A stretch of DNA of 64,000 bases. It comes from Sequoia sempervirens. Its lineage: Eukaryota; Streptophyta; Pinopsida; Cupressales; Cupressaceae. Under the pieces are notes generated by a model. The model worked only from the letters and a program-made list of their open reading frames with translations, made no database searches and had not been told where the DNA came from. The stretch covers positions 158,728,635-158,792,634 of the forward strand of contig VDFB02047230.1 in the NCBI GenBank assembly GCA_007258455.2, written 5' to 3'. The position numbers and the translations under genes are program-made. Position 1 is the first letter of the stretch; each line of letters opens with the position of its first letter. Below, one piece after another: positions 45,079 to 56,474 of this stretch.

Positions 45079-47279
45079 ATACCCATAGTGTTTTCTCTGA
45101 TTACAAGTTTTATAATTTTTCTTATATATGATTTCTAGTGTTATATTATTTCTTAGTAAGGGTATTTATAAACATTTATATGAAATTATAAATCTATATT
45201 GAATATCTATACTAATTGTTTTTCATCTTGATTATTGAAAATGGAAAATTTCTTCTATCTACCAAGAGAGTCAAATGAGCTACATATACAAAGTACAAAA
45301 TTTCTAATATAGATGTAGAATAAATTTCTCAAACAAATAGATCATATATTGGTAAATTAAGGTAGAAAATTTGTATTCCATTACATGAATATTATATACA
45401 CTTTTTAGCTTATTTCAATTTTCTAGCATTTAATCATTATTGTGCATTGCTTTATTAATTATTTTGAGTCACCATTTTTTTATTGTTATATTTATTAGGT
45501 AAAATTTCTTGGACATCAATTTGCAATACATGACAATAAACCACCATTTAGTGGTGCAGTATCATCTATGAAAACGAGGAGGTTTTATTTGAAGAAGGTA
45601 TCTTTCTATATTTAGGCAATTATAACATAGCTAACATTGCATATGAAATTAACGCACTTGACACAAGAGGAACAAGATGAATGCACAATGATTAATGCAT
45701 TTAATTCTAGCTTAAAATATTGAAGCTAGAGGAAGTCTACCAACCCCTTTAAAATTTCCTTGTTTATTAGAGAATATGTTTTCCTTGTTATTTTTTTCAA
45801 AACAACAAAACAATATTTGGATTTCAGCAGTTCTATTTTATGAAAAACTCATGTTGGCATTAAAAATAAAGATGGACACCTTGTTTTAAAAAATAAATCC
45901 CCAAGATGACATGAGAAATTGCAATGTTGGTGTCTAAATTTTGAAGGGTGTGTGATAGTGGCATTTGTTAAAAAAAATCAACTTTTTGTAGCTACATAAC
46001 CCTCCCCATAGCCAATGGCTTACAATGATCATGATAAGGCTATCCTTCAATTTGGAAAGATTGAAAATTTTACTTTTACCATGGATTATAGATACCCATT
46101 ATTTGTCTTCCAAGATTTTTCCATTTTCCTTACTAGCTTTGACATAAAATTGGCATGTGAATAACACGACAGTTGTTGGTAGCTTGTTAAAAGAATGTTA
46201 GTTTTTTGATTGGGAAAATTGTTGTATTTTTTAACATATTCCCTAGTTAGGATACATTTGCATGACTAGGAGGGTATGTATGTAAGGTCTCAGTCCTAAG
46301 ATATTAAAGCATATGAAGATTGGATCTATCATGCAAAGTTTTTTGTGTCTGAAAGCTATGCTCATATTTGTTTTTAGGTCTATACACTAGAACTTGTAAT
46401 TCTAGTGATTATTATCTACTACCCATCTGATGGCTCTTATTGTCAAGGTTTCCCCCTCTTCAAGTTTTAAATCCACGTCGCATTGTTCCTTCACATTGGA
46501 AAGGATTAGATTGATCACAAATGAAATTTCACCCATGGCTAGCATATTGACAATGAGGTTACCATTTGTAGAGCCTAGGGTATCCAAGTTGGATGTATGA
46601 ATATTTGGTGCATGCAAATGATTCTATTCTATTTCTAATTAAATATTATTGCATAATAATTTGTTCTAGTGGTTGCAAATAGAATCATTTTTGAAAATAA
46701 TATAATAAAAATTACAAATTTGATAAATTATGTATTGCTCTGCTAAGTTTATGAGGAAGCATTATATATTAGTTGAAATTGCATGCTTTGTGAAATATCT
46801 AATTTATAAAATATAAAAGTCCTAAAATGGTTTGGAATCCTTCAAAAATGTCGATAGACAAATCTATGCTATTTTGGGAGTGTGTTGATGCTTTTGGCAA
46901 GTTAATAACTCATCTAGGTCATCAAAATGCAATAGAAAATTAGTTTTGGAAGTTTGTTGGCCTTTTCAATGGTTAGAAAATCCTTCAAAGTGTCATCCTT
47001 TTTGATGGATAGTTATATTAATTTATAATCTAATAAAGCATATAATATTATAATATTATTTATTCATATATGAGGGTTTGGAGTGTGAGTTTCTTTGGTG
47101 AACAATGGAAAACTTTTAGACGTGCTTTGGGTTTGCAAGCCTAAGTGGCTTGAGTTGTGGTTGGAGGGACTTTGTTTCCTTCTCTTCCTATGCTTTTTGG
47201 ATGCTACAAATCATTTTTGATGTGTGTGGCAGTGCTTATGGTTTTTTATAGGGTTTGGGGTGCAATTTTTTCTTTTGTG
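45079..47279. other. AT-rich DNA without recognised features
   Basis: No retrotransposon protein, RNA gene or LTR boundary seen. A minus frame at 46,402-46,617 encodes 71 residues with no known motif. It may be old LINE upstream sequence or an unidentified repeat. Confidence 0.4.
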
Positions 47280-48296
47280 TGGTGGTTGCTTGTATAGTGG
47301 CCTAGAGTGCTAGGGACCCCCAAATTGCCTCTTTCAAAGACACTCTTCAAGGAGATCTAACCTCCTCTTTAGATCATGTCGATACAATCCATTTTTTGTT
47401 GCATGCAATGTAAGAGTCCAAACTGGAGCAACAATTAGGGTTTCATTTGAAATCCAATGGTTATCTAGAAAAAGAAAAGATTGAATTGGTTTGGTAATCA
47501 AACTAGAAGGTATATCAAATGATGTTCTATATATACTTGAACATACATTAATTTGCAATTTTATGGTCTTTCATGCATATCTATGTCTTTTTTGGTGACC
47601 TAGATTAGAAAGAATTGGAGCCTGAAAGGTGACATGAAAATAATTTGCAAATAGATACTTCTGTGTGATTTTTATTTGATTGGGAAATCACAACTCAATC
47701 TTTGAAGGGGGACCTATTCTCGTAATCAAGCAAATCTTATTTATCAAACCATGGCATATATGGTTTGATCCAGTGGAAGAACTCCTTTCAAAGTTTCATG
47801 TTTGGATTTGTCTCCTAAGCTTCCTATGGAGTTATGGATACAAGCCATTATACAATCCATTATTTTTGTCATTGGGAAACCCATAGAGCCCTCTCTTCAT
47901 ATGTTAGAAAGATTGCCACTTTTTCTTAGTTACATGTTAAAATCAATCTGAATAACCCTTTCCCTAATTTTCTAGAAATAAAGGTCGGAAGCATGAATTG
48001 GATTCCTCATCAAAATGGGAAGTCCTTGAATTGTAAAAACACATAAGCCTTTAAGGGAATCGCCAACAATAGATTTGATATTCTCAAAAATTTTGAGTAA
48101 ATAGTTGCAATGGAACATGACGATGCCATGATTGGTACAAATTTACAAGTTCTAAGTCTTGGCATTTCTACAAATCCCTCTAATTCAACTCTTTTAGATA
48201 TACATATTCCAATGTTGAAAGGATAGACTCCTTCTAGTCACATGGATAATGTGATTGAGTAGCAAGAAGCCTCAAATCTAAATATTGTGGAGTTAG
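47280..48296 (+). pseudogene. LINE ORF1 (DUF4283-like), degenerate
   Basis: From about 47,328 the frame reads FKDTLQGDLTSS-like sequence, DHVDTIHFLLHA, and LKSNGYLEKEKIELVW with stops. From 47,680 it gives EGGPILVIKQILFIKPWHIW and FDPVEELLSKFHVWI, then, one frame over, LPMELWIQAIIQSIIFVIGK. The GGP...FIKPW...F.P.....VW.RL..LP.E.W sequence is the N-terminal domain of plant L1 ORF1 proteins (RNA-binding in the particle). It breaks off at 48,296, where element H is inserted; ORF2 resumes after H at about 53,862. Confidence 0.7.
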
Positions 48297-48783
48297 TGTT
48301 GTGGAAATGGAAGTGTAAAACCCACAAACTTAAATAATTGCAATACAAGTTAGATGCAAATAAATACAAAAGATAATAAAATAGAGTAACAAATAATAAA
48401 AAAGACACAGGTTTACATGGTAAAACCTTGACAATATGCCAAGGAAACATCCACAAGGAGAAGTATCAGTATTCTTATTGCTTAGAGAAATTGATTATAA
48501 CTTTCACACAACTGTTGCTCTTCAATTACAATTCATTGCAATAATTTATCCTTCAAGGAAACACGACATATATAATATCTTCAACCTATGTCAAACTTAG
48601 AAAAAAAAATACAACTTTGTTTTTCTTGCTTTGTTATATCCTTTTTTTGGTTTTATCTTTTATTTTAAATGTTTATCTTTTCCAAATATAAGATTTTCCA
48701 AAGATAATATTTTTCTTTAGTTCCTTTATCTTTTCCAAAGATAAAATTTGCTTTATTTCTAATCTTGTTGTCATTATACAACA
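48297..48783 (-). repeat. 3' LTR of element H
   Basis: The plus strand starts TGTTGTGGAAATGGAAGTG and ends ATTATACAACA. Next to it the minus strand carries AAGGTGGAGAT as polypurine tract. The hairpin-like TATCTTTTCCAAAGATA occurs twice with variation. Confidence 0.85.
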
Positions 48784-48840
48784 ATCTCCACCTTGACAAT
48801 AATTTACCTGATACTTGCCCATGCCCATTCATCACCTTTT

Positions 48841-49360
48841 CTACAAGCCAAGAGAATTCAAACACCACTTCAACTTCTCTAACTGTACTAGTTTTGTTAC
48901 ACAATTTTCTAGTGTATGAACTATCTCGAGAGTTACTTCACCTCCATCAATAACCTTTCTTACAAAATGGAATTTAATCACAACATTCTTAGTCCTACTG
49001 TGATAAGTTGTATTTTTAGCTAGATGTATAACACTTTGACTATCAAAAAATACAATCACCCTGTCCTACACTTTTCCAAACTCACCCAAGAGACCTTTCA
49101 ACCAAATTTCCTTTTTGCATGTGTGTGAGACAACCATATACTCTACCTCAATAGTGGATAAAGCAATTGTTTCTTGAAGCCTTGACATTTAACAAATAGG
49201 TCCTACAAGAGCAAAGACATAACCTGATGTAGATCTCCTTTTGTCCAAATCACCTACAAAATTTGAATCAGCATAACCAAAAACTAAACCACTACAACCA
49301 TCAAAGGTGATACAATAATCACTTGTGCCTCTAAAATACTGAAGCAACTAATTCGCTGCT
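48841..49360 (-). pseudogene. Element H RNase H
   Basis: Minus frames read FGYADSNFVGDLDKRRSTSG (about 49,285-49,225), ETIALSTIEVEYMVVSHTCK (about 49,170), then, from 49,059, VIVFFDSQSVIHLAKNTTYH and FHFVRKVIDGG. The copia RNase H signatures Y-x-D-x-(D/N), S-T-x-E-x-E-Y and D-S/N-x-S are present, with one frameshift and two stops. Confidence 0.85.
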
Positions 49361-50119
49361 ACCTAATGCTCTTTACTTAGATTTTCCATGTATCTACTTA
49401 CAACACCAATTGTATGTGAAATATATGGTCTTGTACATACCATCACATACATTAAACTTCCTACTACATTAGCATATGGTACACAAGACATATAATCCTT
49501 TTCTTCTTTATTACTAGGGCATAAACTTGAAGAAAGCTTAAAATGAGAAGCTAAAGGGATATTTACTAGTTTCACATTCTTCGTATCGAATCTTATGAGG
49601 ATCTTCTCCACATATTTTGTTGTGATAACCAAATCTTCCCATGTTCCCTGTCTTTGTGTATTTCTAAGCCCAATTTTTTTTCTGCTCCTAGATCCTTCAT
49701 ATTGAAATTCCTAGCCAATTGATCTCAACTATACTTTTTCTTGCTACAATCATATTGCCAATATATAACACCAAGATAATGAATAAACCATTTTTCAAAC
49801 TTTTAAAGTAAACACAATGGTCATACTCACTCATAAAATTTTGGCTCACCATGAAGGAATCAAACTTCTTATACCATTTCATGGGAGACTTCTTTAGGCT
49901 ATACAATGAATTTTTGAGTTTGCAAACAAATTTCCTATTGTGATCTTGAACAAACACTTTTGGTGGTTCCATATATATCTCCTCATCCAAATCTCCATGT
50001 AAAAATGTTGTTTTAACATCTAACTCCTGTAGATTTTCAACTTCTACTATATTTGATTTTATGAGAGGAGATGCATCAAATACATCTTTGCTAATGATGA
50101 CTATGTCGCAAAAAAAATG
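49361..50119 (-). pseudogene. Element H reverse transcriptase, 5' truncated
   Basis: The minus frame 49,990-49,697 begins MDEEIYMEPPKVFVQ, then VCKLKNSLYSLKKSPMKWYK and YDHCVYFKS. The active-site segment reads LYIGNMIVA where copia has LYVDDMLIA, so both catalytic Asp residues are lost. The frame 49,632-49,363 continues the connection (IPLASHFKLSSSLCP, VGSLMYVMVCTRP). Before 49,990 ELDVKTTFLHGDL is visible, but the fingers are replaced by insert J at about 50,120. Confidence 0.85.
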
Positions 50120-51690
50120 TATACTTGAATATTTTTACACTCATTTGAGTCTTTCTTATGGATGTTGACCTAATTTTTCCTATATTTAATGTTTTAATGT
50201 GGTCAACACATTCACATTAGGTCTTGGACCCTTGAGAATCATTAAGAATTCTATGATGTCTTGTAAAAGTGTTGTGAAGTGTTGTAACCCACTTTCACAC
50301 TTTTCTAGGACCCTTCTATTATAATTCACCTAAATAACCTCTTTTTATCACTTACCAAGACTTATTTCAAAGTGTTGTAAAGAGTTGTAACAAACTTTCA
50401 CACTTTTCTAGGCTTGTCATCAATAATTTGACCCTTTATTATGTTTAAATGGCCCCCTAATGCACTTTATGGCCCTACTTAAGTGTGATTCAGATAATAA
50501 TCTTGTTAAACATCATTAAATACACTTTAATTCCCAACACCCATTAAAATTTCCCTAGTGGGACCAAGTCGCCACCTAGGGCGACTTAGTCCCAATGGGC
50601 ACAAAAATCAAAGTTATTTTAAATTTCTAGTGGGATATTCTCTTAACCTTGAGGTCAGCCTGTGATGTGTTATTTTTGGGAAATTTTGTAAAATAAAGTA
50701 TAAATAAATGGTTTTCCTCTCATTTCCCCCCTAATAATTCATTATCAAGTAATCCATTCATTCACTCAAGCAATTATCAAGCACTTTGGCATTATCAAGT
50801 CTACATCCATTGGAGCATTTACTTGCATATCTTCATATTTCTCCATCAATGGTTTGGTGAGTTGTAGCATTGCATGTTGTTCATTCATCATTCTCTTTCT
50901 ATTTTATTTCATTTTCAAGGGTTTGATTACCAAATTGGGTTTTGACCAAGGAAAACCCCTATTAACTAACCCTTAACTCTTTTTCCCCTCTTTGCATGTG
51001 TGTTTTGCAAGTGTTGTATGTAGATTTGTCAAAGAGAAAGGTGTTAAAAGGTGTCATTAATTAATCAAATTCATTCAAGTCAACAAATCCCTAAGAGAAG
51101 CTTGGAGATCCCTTGCAGCCTAATTTCTGCAGAATCATATCCAAACACCTATCAAGAAGAGAAGTGTAGACTAAGAGCTACAGATTCTTGTCCTAAAATT
51201 CCTGAAAGTTGAAGGTGGACTAAGTCACCATTAGTGGCGAATTAGTCCCATTGTTAGGCCTGAAAAGTGATTTATGTATTTTTTGATACCCTTTTGGCTA
51301 AAACTTGTCCCGGTAGAATCTCCCTGAAATGAAACTAAGTTTCCCAACTTGGCATAAGTGTCCTAGTTGGATTCAATAGAAAATTTTGTAGGATTCCAGA
51401 GCCTCTTTGTATCACATTCCAGTTTCCAGGTGCACCTCTCCAGTTTCATTCATTTTTGTTATTGTTTGTTTGCATTCTTAGGTCATTCTATATATCACAA
51501 TGTGTTTTCAAACATCTTGCATTTCTTAGATGTTGCATTAATAATTCATTTCCTTTATCAATTAATTGCATTAGGACATTAAATTTAGGCATATTTCATT
51601 CATATTTGCATTAGTTTTGAGTGGGGACATTGCACATTTTGGCCTACCTCTCTCCTTTTAGGTGAAAAACCCTAGAAGTGTTAGAGAACC
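50120..51690. mobile_element. LTR-like insert J in element H
   Basis: About 1.55 kb of non-coding DNA separates the RT and integrase remnants of H. It starts near TGTATACTTGAATATT (50,120) and holds a TATA box AGTATAAATAAATGG (about 50,698). It carries two 43-bp repeats around TTTCACACTTTTCTAGG (50,290 and 50,394) and the block ACCAAATTGGGTTTTGACC with AAGGAAAACCCCTAT (50,929) shared with 3641-3679. It resembles a solo gypsy LTR. The right boundary and target duplication are not fixed. Confidence 0.5.
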
Positions 51691-52110
51691 ATGGGTACCA
51701 AAATCAGTGTCTACAATGACTTTGCGAGTAGTAGGATCATACAATCTATATCCCTTAATTCCATCACCATAACCAAAAAAGATATATTTCTTGGATTTTG
51801 GGTCCAATTTAAAATGCCCAAAACCATTTGAATGAATATAATCTAGAATACCCTTACTTGTGTGACTATCTGCTTTAAACTTTTGTCTAGATTGCTTCCC
51901 ATAAACATAATTCTTGCAAAAATTCAAATTCAAAGATTTTAAATTTGGAAGTAACTTATGGTTTATTAGCACCTTCAACCCTTTCTTGCTCATATGACCT
52001 AGTTGTTGATGCCATAAATGAGTAGATTCATTTTCTTCTTCAAATACCACTATCGCTTTATTTATTATAGTACTCCCTTCTAGCTTGTAAAGTTATCTAA
52101 TATTGTAGCC
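51658..52110 (-). pseudogene. Element H pre-integrase region fused to integrase C-terminus
   Basis: The minus frame 52,050-51,658 reads THLWHQQLGHMSKKGLKVL and LNFCKNYVYGKQSRQKF (zinc region, with the second Cys replaced by Tyr), then SKGILDYIHSN. Directly afterwards comes LDPKSKKYIFFGYGDGIKGY and RLYDPTTRKVIVDTDF. In copia integrases these parts are separated by the DDE catalytic core of about 150 residues. The join is in frame, so the core was removed cleanly by a deletion. The last residues before the stop at 51,658 probably derive from insert J. Confidence 0.82.
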
Positions 52111-52520
52111 TTCATGACCACCAAAATTCCCTTGGAAAATTTCATTGATCCACCTTGAATTGTAAATTTGTAACCCCCAAAGTCCAAAACTCCCAAGGAA
52201 ATTAAATTCTTTTTTTATTTCTAGTACATGTCTTACCTTTGTTGGGCGGGGGCCCTAGCTCGGTTAAGAAAGTCACGAGTTCTATTTTTTATTTATATTT
52301 TAAAAAAAAATGTCTTACCTTTGTTAATGTCTTCACAATACCATAAAACATTTTAATCTTAGTACTCCCAACCCAAACAGTCTTATAAGAAACATTATTT
52401 CCCATAAGAACAACACTGCCATCAATAGATTAGTAAGAAGAAAACCAAATCATATGTGGACAAATGTGATTAGAAGCACCAAAATCTAATAACCATTTCT
52501 CATGATACTATAAAGAATTA
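52111..52520 (-). pseudogene. Element H protease
   Basis: WLLDFGASNHICPHMIWFSS (about 52,498-52,440) has DFG instead of DSG. GSVVLMGNNVSYK and IVKTLTKVRHVLE follow. The short insert at 52,244-52,309 interrupts the KTLTKVRHVLE block; without it and one duplication copy the frame is continuous. Confidence 0.82.
52244..52309 (+). mobile_element. Short SINE-like insert with 16-bp target duplication
   Basis: The 66-bp insert lies between perfect copies of ATGTCTTACCTTTGTT (52,228-52,243 and 52,310-52,325). It starts GGGCGGGGGCCCTAGCTCGG, contains a box-A-like TAGCTCGGTTAAG and a box-B-like GAGTTCTATT, then a T-rich segment, and ends in an A run. Variable long duplications plus a 3' A tail indicate L1-style insertion. 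The GC-rich head contrasts with its surroundings. It is shorter than typical tRNA-derived SINEs and may be a 5'- or internally deleted copy. Confidence 0.82.
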
Positions 52521-53369
52521 CAAATCGATAAAACTTCAACCATACATGAACTTGTCTCAATCAGATTTTCTTCCTTTTTGGAGTCATCATTATCTTCTTT
52601 CCTCTTCTAACAATCTTTCTTGAGATGCCCTAATTTATTGCAATACAAACATTTTCCCTTACCCTTTTTGTCTTTTGACTTAGATCTAGATGTACCTCTC
52701 GAATCTTCCCCTTTTTTTGTGGATCAACCCCTTACCACCATTGCTTTTGATGTGGAGGTTTCTATGTTAGGTTTCTTCCACACCTCTTCAAAAAAAAAAA
52801 GCTCTCATAATAGAATCTAATTCAAGGGTGTTAGTTGTGCTAAAGCTAATAGAAGTGACTAAGTGATTCCAAGATTCAGGCAATGAACACAATAATGTAA
52901 CTGCCTTGTCTCCATCTTCGAATTTTACACCCATACTAGATAATTGACATGTATGAGTATTGAAAATGTTTAAATGATCAACAATTTTTATACCTTCTTT
53001 CATTCACAAACTATACAACTTCCTCTTCAAGTAGATTTGATTTTTCAAGGATTTTTTCATGTAAAGACTCTCCATTTTACTCCATAAGCCTGTAGTTGTT
53101 TCCTCTCCAACAATATTGAAAATAACATCATCTAATAAACACAACCTAATTATGCTAAGACCTCTTGTATCAATATCCTCCCAATCTTCATCAATCATAT
53201 TTGCATATTTCTTTGAATTTCCTACCAATGCTTTGTGCAATCCTTGTTGCACTAACAAATCACACATCTTGAGCTTCCATAGCTCAAAATTATTCCCCCC
53301 ATTGAATTTCTCCACCTCGAACATTTCATTTGAAACCTTTTCCATTTGATGTTTCAAAACAAACACCAA
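52521..53369 (-). pseudogene. Element H copia gag with zinc knuckle
   Basis: The minus frame from 53,369 reads MEKVSNEMFEVEKFNGGNNF, ELWKLKMCDLLVQQGLHKAL and KSLKNQIYLKRKLYSL, a stop, then MKEGIKIVDHLNIFNTHTCQ and LCSLPESWNHLVTSI (to 52,788). A knuckle CLYCNKLGHLKKDC lies at about 52,650-52,609, intact CX2CX4HX4C. Sequence style matches the Tork group of copia elements. Only two or three lesions are visible, so gag is better preserved than pol. Confidence 0.87.
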
Positions 53370-53397
53370 ATCCTAAGACAAATGCTGCAAAATAATT

Positions 53398-53411
53398 GCT
53401 TTGATACCACT
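53398..53411 (-). promoter_or_regulatory. Primer binding site of element H
   Basis: The minus strand reads AGTGGTATCAAAGC just inside the LTR. TGGTATCAAAGC differs by one base from the Met-type site TGGTATCAGAGC. Confidence 0.8.
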
Positions 53412-53861
53412 TGTTATGGAAACGAAAGTGTAAAACCCACAAACTTTAATAATTGCAGTACAAGTTTGATGCAAATAAATATAGAAGATAATAAAATAAT
53501 AAACAAGACACAAATTTGTGTGGTAAAACCTTGGCAATATGCCAAGGAAACATCCACGAGGCAAAGTATCGGTATTCTTATTGCTTAGAGAAATTGATTA
53601 CAACTTTCACACAGATGTTGCTCTTCAATTACAATTCATTACAATAATTTAGCCTTCAAGGAAACAAGACATATATAATATCTTCAACCTATGTCAAACT
53701 TAGAAAAAAACAACTTTTTTTTATTGCTTTGTTTTATCCTCTTTTTTATCTTTTATTTTAAATCTTTATCTTTTCCAAAGATAATATTTTGTTTTAATTA
53801 TTTTATCTTTTCCAAAGATAAAAATTTTCTTTATTTCTAATCTTGTTGTATTTATCTGATA
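53412..53861 (-). repeat. 5' LTR of element H
   Basis: Aligned with 48,297-48,783; the plus strand starts TGTTATGGAAACGAAAGTG. The far end near 53,861 (TTTATCTGATA) is poorly conserved, so the boundary is uncertain by about 10 bp. Confidence 0.8.
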
Positions 53862-55060
53862 TTCAAGAGCTAATCACTTGAAATACCTTCTTATGTTAGA
53901 AGAATAAATCTCCCCGTATGTTAGGCCTTCAACAAAAACTCAAGGAAATAGCAATAAAGGGACAAAAGTAGGAAGAAAAAGGACCGTGAAAAGGTAAAGT
54001 TGATAGAGTAATCATTGATTGAATCAGGTGTCATCAAAATATTAGATTGTACTCATTTCTCAAACCCCCTAAAATGGTTTTTTATCTCTTGGAATGCTAG
54101 GGGTTTAAGTAGCATCCGTCAACAAAAGGTTGCTTGTGATCTTATCCATGAACATAGGTCATATATCAATTGTTTTCATTCAAGAAACAAAGCTCTTCAT
54201 AGAATATATGAAATATATTTCTTCTAGGATTTGGAAATGAGGTCAATGTTTATGCATCAGGGTTCTACGGAATGTTGAAGGTGTGGCTTGTTTATGGGAC
54301 CCTCATAACATTACTCTCGCCTGGTGCATGGGGAGTAGAAATTCAATTTTTATGGTGGTCTCTTGTTTTGATTTGGGTGAAACTATACTATTCACAAATG
54401 TGTATGTGCCTACAATGTTCCTTGGTAAGGTTTTACTCAAGGCCTAATTTATATTTATTTTTTCTTTAGTGTCTTCACTTCCATGGATTTTAGCAAGAGA
54501 TTTTAATACAATAGCTATTTTGAGTGAGAAAAAAAGAGGTATTAATCATCTTGGACCATCTTCTAATTTGTTAAGGGATAATATTTCCTTTCTTAATTTG
54601 GTGGATGTGGTGCCATGAAACAAATCCTTCACTTAGATCAACAAAAGGTGTGGTGAAGACTCAATTTCTAAAAGATTTGATAGATTATTGGTATTTAATC
54701 ACTGGATTGGTAATTTTTGGGCTTCTCCTTTAGAAATTTTAGGTTGGAAGGGTTTTGATAATTAGCTAATTAAATTTTATCCTTCAATATTTCCCTTCTA
54801 AATTATCCCCCCTTTAAGTTTCAACTCATGTGGATTCAAGATTTATACTTTTTCAATCTCACATGTGGAGTATTGGTGGGTTGAAGGGAGGCTTGCTTTT
54901 GGGACAACTATGTATACCTTTGTTAAGAGGCTTCAATTTTTTAAATACAAATTTAAGAAGTGGAATAAGTACACTTTTGGAAATGTTTTCAATCAAAATC
55001 TTCTCTTCAAAAGGAGCTTGAGAGAATAACTTTCCAAATCAAGGAAAAGGGTTTGAATGA
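53862..55060 (+). pseudogene. LINE ORF2 endonuclease, degenerate
   Basis: ILDCTHFSNPLKWFFISWNA with RGLSSIRQQKVACDLI (54,035-54,150) is the start of the endonuclease-exonuclease-phosphatase domain (WN.RG). FMVVSCFDLGETILFTNVYV follows one frame over. PWILARDFNTIAILSEKKRG (54,481-54,540) is the catalytic GDFN block with Gly replaced by Arg. LLRDNISFLNLVDVVP and DSISKRFDRLLVFNHWIG (about 54,660-54,715) are the final blocks (S-x-R-L/F-D-R). FGNVF and KELERI-type coiled sequence leads toward RT. The enzyme nicks target DNA in live L1 elements; stops and shifts disable it here. Confidence 0.82.
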
Positions 55061-55738
55061 GGAGCTTTAGAGGGAAGAATCTAATTATTCCACTAAGTTA
55101 GTTGAATGAGAGTTGTAGGAAAATATTCTAGAAATAGAAATCCAAGATATATTGGCTCCAAGAAGGTGACAGGAACACTTCATTTTTCCATGATTATGTC
55201 AAAGATAGGAAAAGCGAGAATGTTATTGCCTCCCTTATCTTGGAGCAAGGAGATATTTTGTCTTCTTTCCAAGATATATATAAAGATTATATTAGGAACT
55301 TCTCTTCTTTGTTTACTGAGTAGGGCTCCCAAGCCTCAAAAGAGGAAATGCTCATTTTGGATTGTGTTCCTCCCCTAGTCTCTAAAAATATGAATGTCTC
55401 TTATGACTCCCATCTCCTTGGTTGAGCTACAAAATTGTGTGCTCCAAATGACGAAGGGTAAGGCTCCTAGTCCAGATGGGTTCCCTATTGAATTATTTCA
55501 GGCCTTTTGGGATATTTTGAAGCTTGATTTTTTAGAGTTATTTAGAGAATCATACAAAAATATATTCTCAAATCCATCAAATCCACTTTCCTAGCCCTTG
55601 TTCCTAAGAAAGAGGGCACCTCATCTCTAGATTTCTTTCATCCTATTTCTCTCTGCAATGTCACCTACAAAATAATTACTAAAATAATTGCAAAAATATT
55701 AAAGAAGTTCTTGGATCCTCTAATTTCTCTTTGTAGAC
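55061..55738 (+). pseudogene. LINE ORF2 reverse transcriptase, 5' part
   Basis: The open frame 55,394-55,594 contains VELQNCVLQMTKGKAPSPDG and FPIELFQAFWDILK, the RT entry of plant L1 (family: MAPGKAPGPDGF..EFFQ..W). One frame over, STFLALVPKKEGTSSLDFFH and PISLCNVTYKIITKIIAKIL (55,575-55,700) give the next RT blocks. The sequence stops matching after FLDPLISLCRH at 55,738, where the TTAATTAA-rich LTR-like block begins. The catalytic FADD region is not in the adjacent DNA. Confidence 0.85.
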
Positions 55739-56467
55739 ATGTAAAAATTACCTAACACTTATCGCATATCCTAAATGACATTTTCTCATCATCGACATCA
55801 TTATCACCTAATATCACTACATTTCACATTGAAATTACATCAAAAACCCTAATTTCCCCTATTAATTGAATAATATTATATTATTTAATTAATTCACTAT
55901 TTTATCATTTATCTAATCTTTATTCCTACTTATTAATTAAATAACATCAATTATTTAATTATGTCGCTAATTTACACTATTTCCCTAAATCAATTAAATT
56001 ATTATCACTTAATAGTTTAATTAAACCACTTTCCCCTTTCTAATTAGAATAATTAAATTAATTATTCAAAACATCATTCAAAGAGGTCAACAAACAAATA
56101 CAACTTTATTTGTTAAATTCAAACATGACTTGCACGTCCAACTAAAAAAAGCTTAATTAATTAATTCAAATTAATCAATTACCCTCACCCCCTTTTGTGA
56201 TTGAGAAAATTGCGATCACTAATTGCTCACTCTAATTGACTAACTAATCCATCTATTTCCTAACTGATTCATCTATTCTTCAATCCCACTAACCTCTCAA
56301 TTTATTTCCTCAATTCCACTGAACACTCAACTTGATCTCATCAATCACACCAATTGTGCAATCTAAATCCATTGATTCTTTCCATCTAATTCCTCTCAAC
56401 AATTTTGAACCATTAATCAAGACATTCTACTACACAATCTTGATTGTTCATCTCAAAACATAAAATC

Positions 56468-56474
56468 TATATAA
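56468..56474 (+). promoter_or_regulatory. TATA-like box of the second long LTR
   Basis: TATATAA in AAATCTATATAACAATCC lies about 730 bp after the presumed LTR start, comparable to the box at 6364 in the first copy. Confidence 0.4.

Larger units (their letters stand above)
48297..53861 (-). mobile_element. Ty1/copia element H (Tork-like, minus strand) inside a LINE
   Basis: LTRs 48,297-48,783 and 53,412-53,861 share TGTAAAACCCACAAACTT, GCCAAGGAAACATCCAC and TATCTTTTCCAAAGATA. A Met-type primer site adjoins the right LTR. Gag, knuckle, protease, pre-integrase, RT and RNase H are all readable on the minus strand, but the integrase core is deleted. Insert J and a small SINE-like insert lie within it. 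H divides ORF1 from ORF2 of a plus-strand LINE. No clean target duplication was identified. Confidence 0.87.
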
